From an uncultured bacterium (GTDB lineage: Bacteria; Actinomycetota; Actinomycetes; S36-B12), in assembly GCA_903896585.1 (NCBI GenBank), contig CAITYI010000112.1, positions 1 through 15,402 of the forward strand: a DNA stretch of 15,402 nucleotides, given 5' to 3'. The translations under genes were made by a program, and so were the position numbers. Under the pieces are notes generated by a model that searched no databases, was not told where the DNA came from, and worked only from the letters and a program-made list of their open reading frames with translations. Of the stretch, positions 13,990 through 15,402 are shown piece by piece; position 1 is the stretch's first letter, and each line of letters starts with the position of its first letter.

Positions 13990-14640
13990 TCACCCCAGTA
14001 ATCGGCCGATTTCGCCGGCGGCCTTGGCTACCCGGGGGCCAAATTCACTCTCGAGAATCTCCCTAGAGGAAATAATGCCCACACTGGCCTCCAACCCCGG
14101 CAACCCGACAAGGGCCACGGCAATACCGTTGGTGCCACTGTCCATGCTGGTGACCACCCACTGGGGATCAAGTGGTCTGCCGCCAGCAGTTCGAGCGGCC
14201 AAAATTGCTCTTCCGCCGGCACTGGCCTCTAGTGGTGTTCGGGTCCCAATCCGCAGAGTTACGTGTAGATCCGAACGGAGGGGTTCCGAAACAACGGCAA
14301 CGAGTCCGTCGGCGCCATCGGCAATTAATAAATAGGCGGTGCATCCCACGGCCTCGGCCAACATCCGTAGCGTGGGTGCGGAAGCATCGCGCACCAAGGG
14401 TTGGACAACTCGAGCTAATGAAAGTACGCCCAGCCCCAATCGGCAGCGGCCGTCGGGAGATCGACGGATAAGACCATGGCTTTCCAATGTGACCACGAGG
14501 CGGTACACAACAGTTCGCCCAATATCAAGGGCGTTACCAAGTTCGGTAACCGTCAAGCCTTCAGGATGCTCGGCCAAGACCTCAAGAACGCGGAGTCCAC
14601 GATCTAAAGTCTGCGAAGTCTCTGCTGGCACAGGTACCAC
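13990..14640 (-). CDS. IclR-family transcriptional regulator
   Basis: A 216-residue regulator. Residues 9-70 form the winged helix-turn-helix: TLDRGLRVLEVLAEHPEG, then LTVTELGNALDIGRTVVYRLV and a wing DGRCRLGLG. The rest is the effector-binding domain of the family (AEAVGCTAYLLIADGADGLV, SAGGRAILAARTAGG, GIAVALVGLPGLEASVGII). It is somewhat shorter than the usual 245-260 residues, with a compact effector domain. Family members respond to small carbon metabolites and usually act on neighbouring genes, so the GH18 gene 56 nt downstream is a natural target or co-transcribed partner; this is inference. GTG at 14640 is chosen as start; it has no strong ribosome-binding site, and a GTG at 14631 is possible. 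Confidence 0.85.
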   Translation of the reverse strand: MVPVPAETSQTLDRGLRVLEVLAEHPEGLTVTELGNALDIGRTVVYRLVVTLESHGLIRRSPDGRCRLGLGVLSLARVVQPLVRDASAPTLRMLAEAVGCTAYLLIADGADGLVAVVSEPLRSDLHVTLRIGTRTPLEASAGGRAILAARTAGGRPLDPQWVVTSMDSGTNGIAVALVGLPGLEASVGIISSREILESEFGPRVAKAAGEIGRLLG

Positions 14641-14663
14641 TTAACCATTCCAAGCAGGCAATG

Positions 14664-14695
14664 AAAAGCGCCCTCCCCTAAGGGAGGGCGCTTTT
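14664..14695 (-). terminator. Strong intrinsic terminator, bidirectional form
   Basis: GCGCCCTCCC (14668-14677) and GGGAGGGCGC (14682-14691) form a 10-bp GC-rich stem with a CTAA loop. It is flanked by AAAA and TTTT that extend the stem and supply a T-tract on each strand. It starts 9 nt past the HdeD-like stop codon, so on the minus strand it ends that gene's transcript and separates it from the IclR gene. Confidence 0.85.
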
Positions 14696-14704
14696 CTTGA
14701 ACAA

Positions 14705-15277
14705 CTATGCCAACGACTTGGTGCGGTTTCGCACCATGAACGCCGCAATGATTTCGTAAATACCGATAATGATCAGCCAGATTCCTACAACCCATGCGAG
14801 GGTGAGAAGTGAAATCGCCGGCTGCACCAGAATCACAATGCCACCAATCAGCATGATGATGCCGAAGAAGATGTTCCAGCCTCGGCCTTCCTTGGCATCA
14901 AAACCGAGGAAGAGGCTGGCAAATCCACGGAACAGGAATGCAATGCCAATGAAGATTGCCAATAATTCCGCAGCATTTATGGCACTACGAATGGCGAAAA
15001 TTCCGAGAATCACTGAAAGTACACCAGTAATAATAAGGAGTACTCGGGTCCCACCGGTCAAACCCGATGCGAATGATCGAATAATTTCAAAAATACCCGA
15101 GATGATCAGGTAGATCGCAAACAGAATTGCCACAACAACAATTGTGACTGCTGGCCAGACGAGCGCAATAACTCCAACGCCCACGCTGATGAGTCCGCCG
15201 AGCAGCAATAACCACCAGCTACGACCGATAGCCGCAAGGAAGTCGTTGTCGACGTCAGCATCAAATTGGCTTGACAT
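14705..15277 (-). CDS. HdeD-like membrane protein (DUF308)
   Basis: A 190-residue protein of the HdeD/DUF308 family. It has six predicted transmembrane helices in three hydrophobic pairs (near 18-41, 43-66, 77-95, 100-121, 130-150, 157-180). The repeated pattern GVGVIAL-WP, GILGIFA-like and VILVQP matches the two-helix repeats of HdeD. In enteric bacteria HdeD is linked to acid resistance at high density; in actinobacteria the role is unknown. GGAGG lies 5 nt before the ATG at 15277. A minus-strand TAGTAT (15315-15310) may be its -10 box. A terminator directly follows the gene, so it is a single-gene unit. Confidence 0.9.
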   Translation of the reverse strand: MSSQFDADVDNDFLAAIGRSWWLLLLGGLISVGVGVIALVWPAVTIVVVAILFAIYLIISGIFEIIRSFASGLTGGTRVLLIITGVLSVILGIFAIRSAINAAELLAIFIGIAFLFRGFASLFLGFDAKEGRGWNIFFGIIMLIGGIVILVQPAISLLTLAWVVGIWLIIIGIYEIIAAFMVRNRTKSLA

Positions 15278-15309
15278 GTAAACCTCCAGATAGGGGAACT
15301 AACGCCGCA

Positions 15310-15315
15310 ATACTA
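15310..15315 (-). promoter_or_regulatory. Possible -10 box of the HdeD-like gene
   Basis: Minus-strand TAGTAT fits TANNNT. A start point near 15303 would give a leader of about 25 nt holding the GGAGG ribosome-binding site. No recognisable -35 hexamer is seen. The rest of 15316-15402 shows no gene. Confidence 0.35.
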
Positions 15316-15402
15316 GAACCGCTGAAGGGGCGAATCGGACTTATTGCCTTTCGACACGCATAAGGAGTGGTCAGAGATCACCCCACTCGTGAGAGAAATG
15401 CT

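Noticed and set aside
15360..15402. GAGTGG...CCACTC inverted repeat at the right edge
   Set aside because: Six base pairs with a 12-nt loop and no T-tract; the context is cut off by the window end.
1..15402. CRISPR arrays, insertion sequences, attachment sites
   Set aside because: No repeated spacer-like array, transposase or integrase, or terminal inverted repeats flanking a gene were found. The single tRNA gene shows no duplicated 3' end nearby.

Overview
The window looks like a piece of an actinobacterial chromosome of moderate GC content, perhaps from a streamlined aquatic lineage. The evidence is gene content and order: clpS, DUF2017, a MoaD/ThiS-like gene, murI, rph and rdgB follow the order seen in many actinobacteria. 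DUF3618, a class V cysteine desulfurase-like enzyme and a DUF7144-type membrane protein fit the same phylum. Several genes also have a TANNNT -10 box 6-7 nt before a GTG or ATG and no Shine-Dalgarno sequence, which suggests leaderless mRNAs. No mobile element, CRISPR array or rRNA was seen. There is one tRNA gene. No gene-free stretch exceeds 300 bases.

Left region (1-4888, all minus strand). Read in the direction of transcription it holds a small DUF3618 membrane protein, a PAPS-type sulfotransferase, a PYROXD2/phytoene-desaturase-like flavoprotein (ATGA overlap with the sulfotransferase), a large membrane histidine kinase with a degenerate LuxR/NarL-type H-box, and the start of a PAS-domain protein cut by the window edge. 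The sulfotransferase and flavoprotein are clearly one transcriptional unit. The kinase and PAS protein look like a sensory pair.

Middle region (4976-10330). A tRNA-Leu(UAG) on the plus strand converges on a minus-strand operon that reads sbtA, sbtB, murI, rph, rdgB. This couples a Na+/bicarbonate transporter and its PII-like regulator to peptidoglycan precursor synthesis, tRNA 3' maturation and nucleotide-pool cleaning. A small plus-strand membrane gene diverges from sbtA and converges on the operon clpS, DUF2017, MoaD-like. The MoaD-like protein lacks the C-terminal Gly-Gly, and the Mec/CysM-type genes often found beside it elsewhere are absent.

Right region (10383-15402). A 577-residue cysteine desulfurase-like protein on the plus strand diverges from clpS. 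Its start region carries a GAAC-N4-GTTC palindrome matching the actinobacterial LexA (SOS) core, overlapping a probable -10 box. Its 3' end overlaps by 20 bp the convergent gene of a secreted GH18 glycosidase. An IclR-family regulator lies upstream of that glycosidase, then a strong bidirectional terminator, then an HdeD-like membrane protein.

I found no clearly new multi-gene system. The points most worth a second look are the sbtAB placement in a cell-wall operon, the MoaD-like protein without Gly-Gly and its 17-bp hairpin, the putative SOS box at a leaderless start, and the sulfotransferase/flavoprotein pair.
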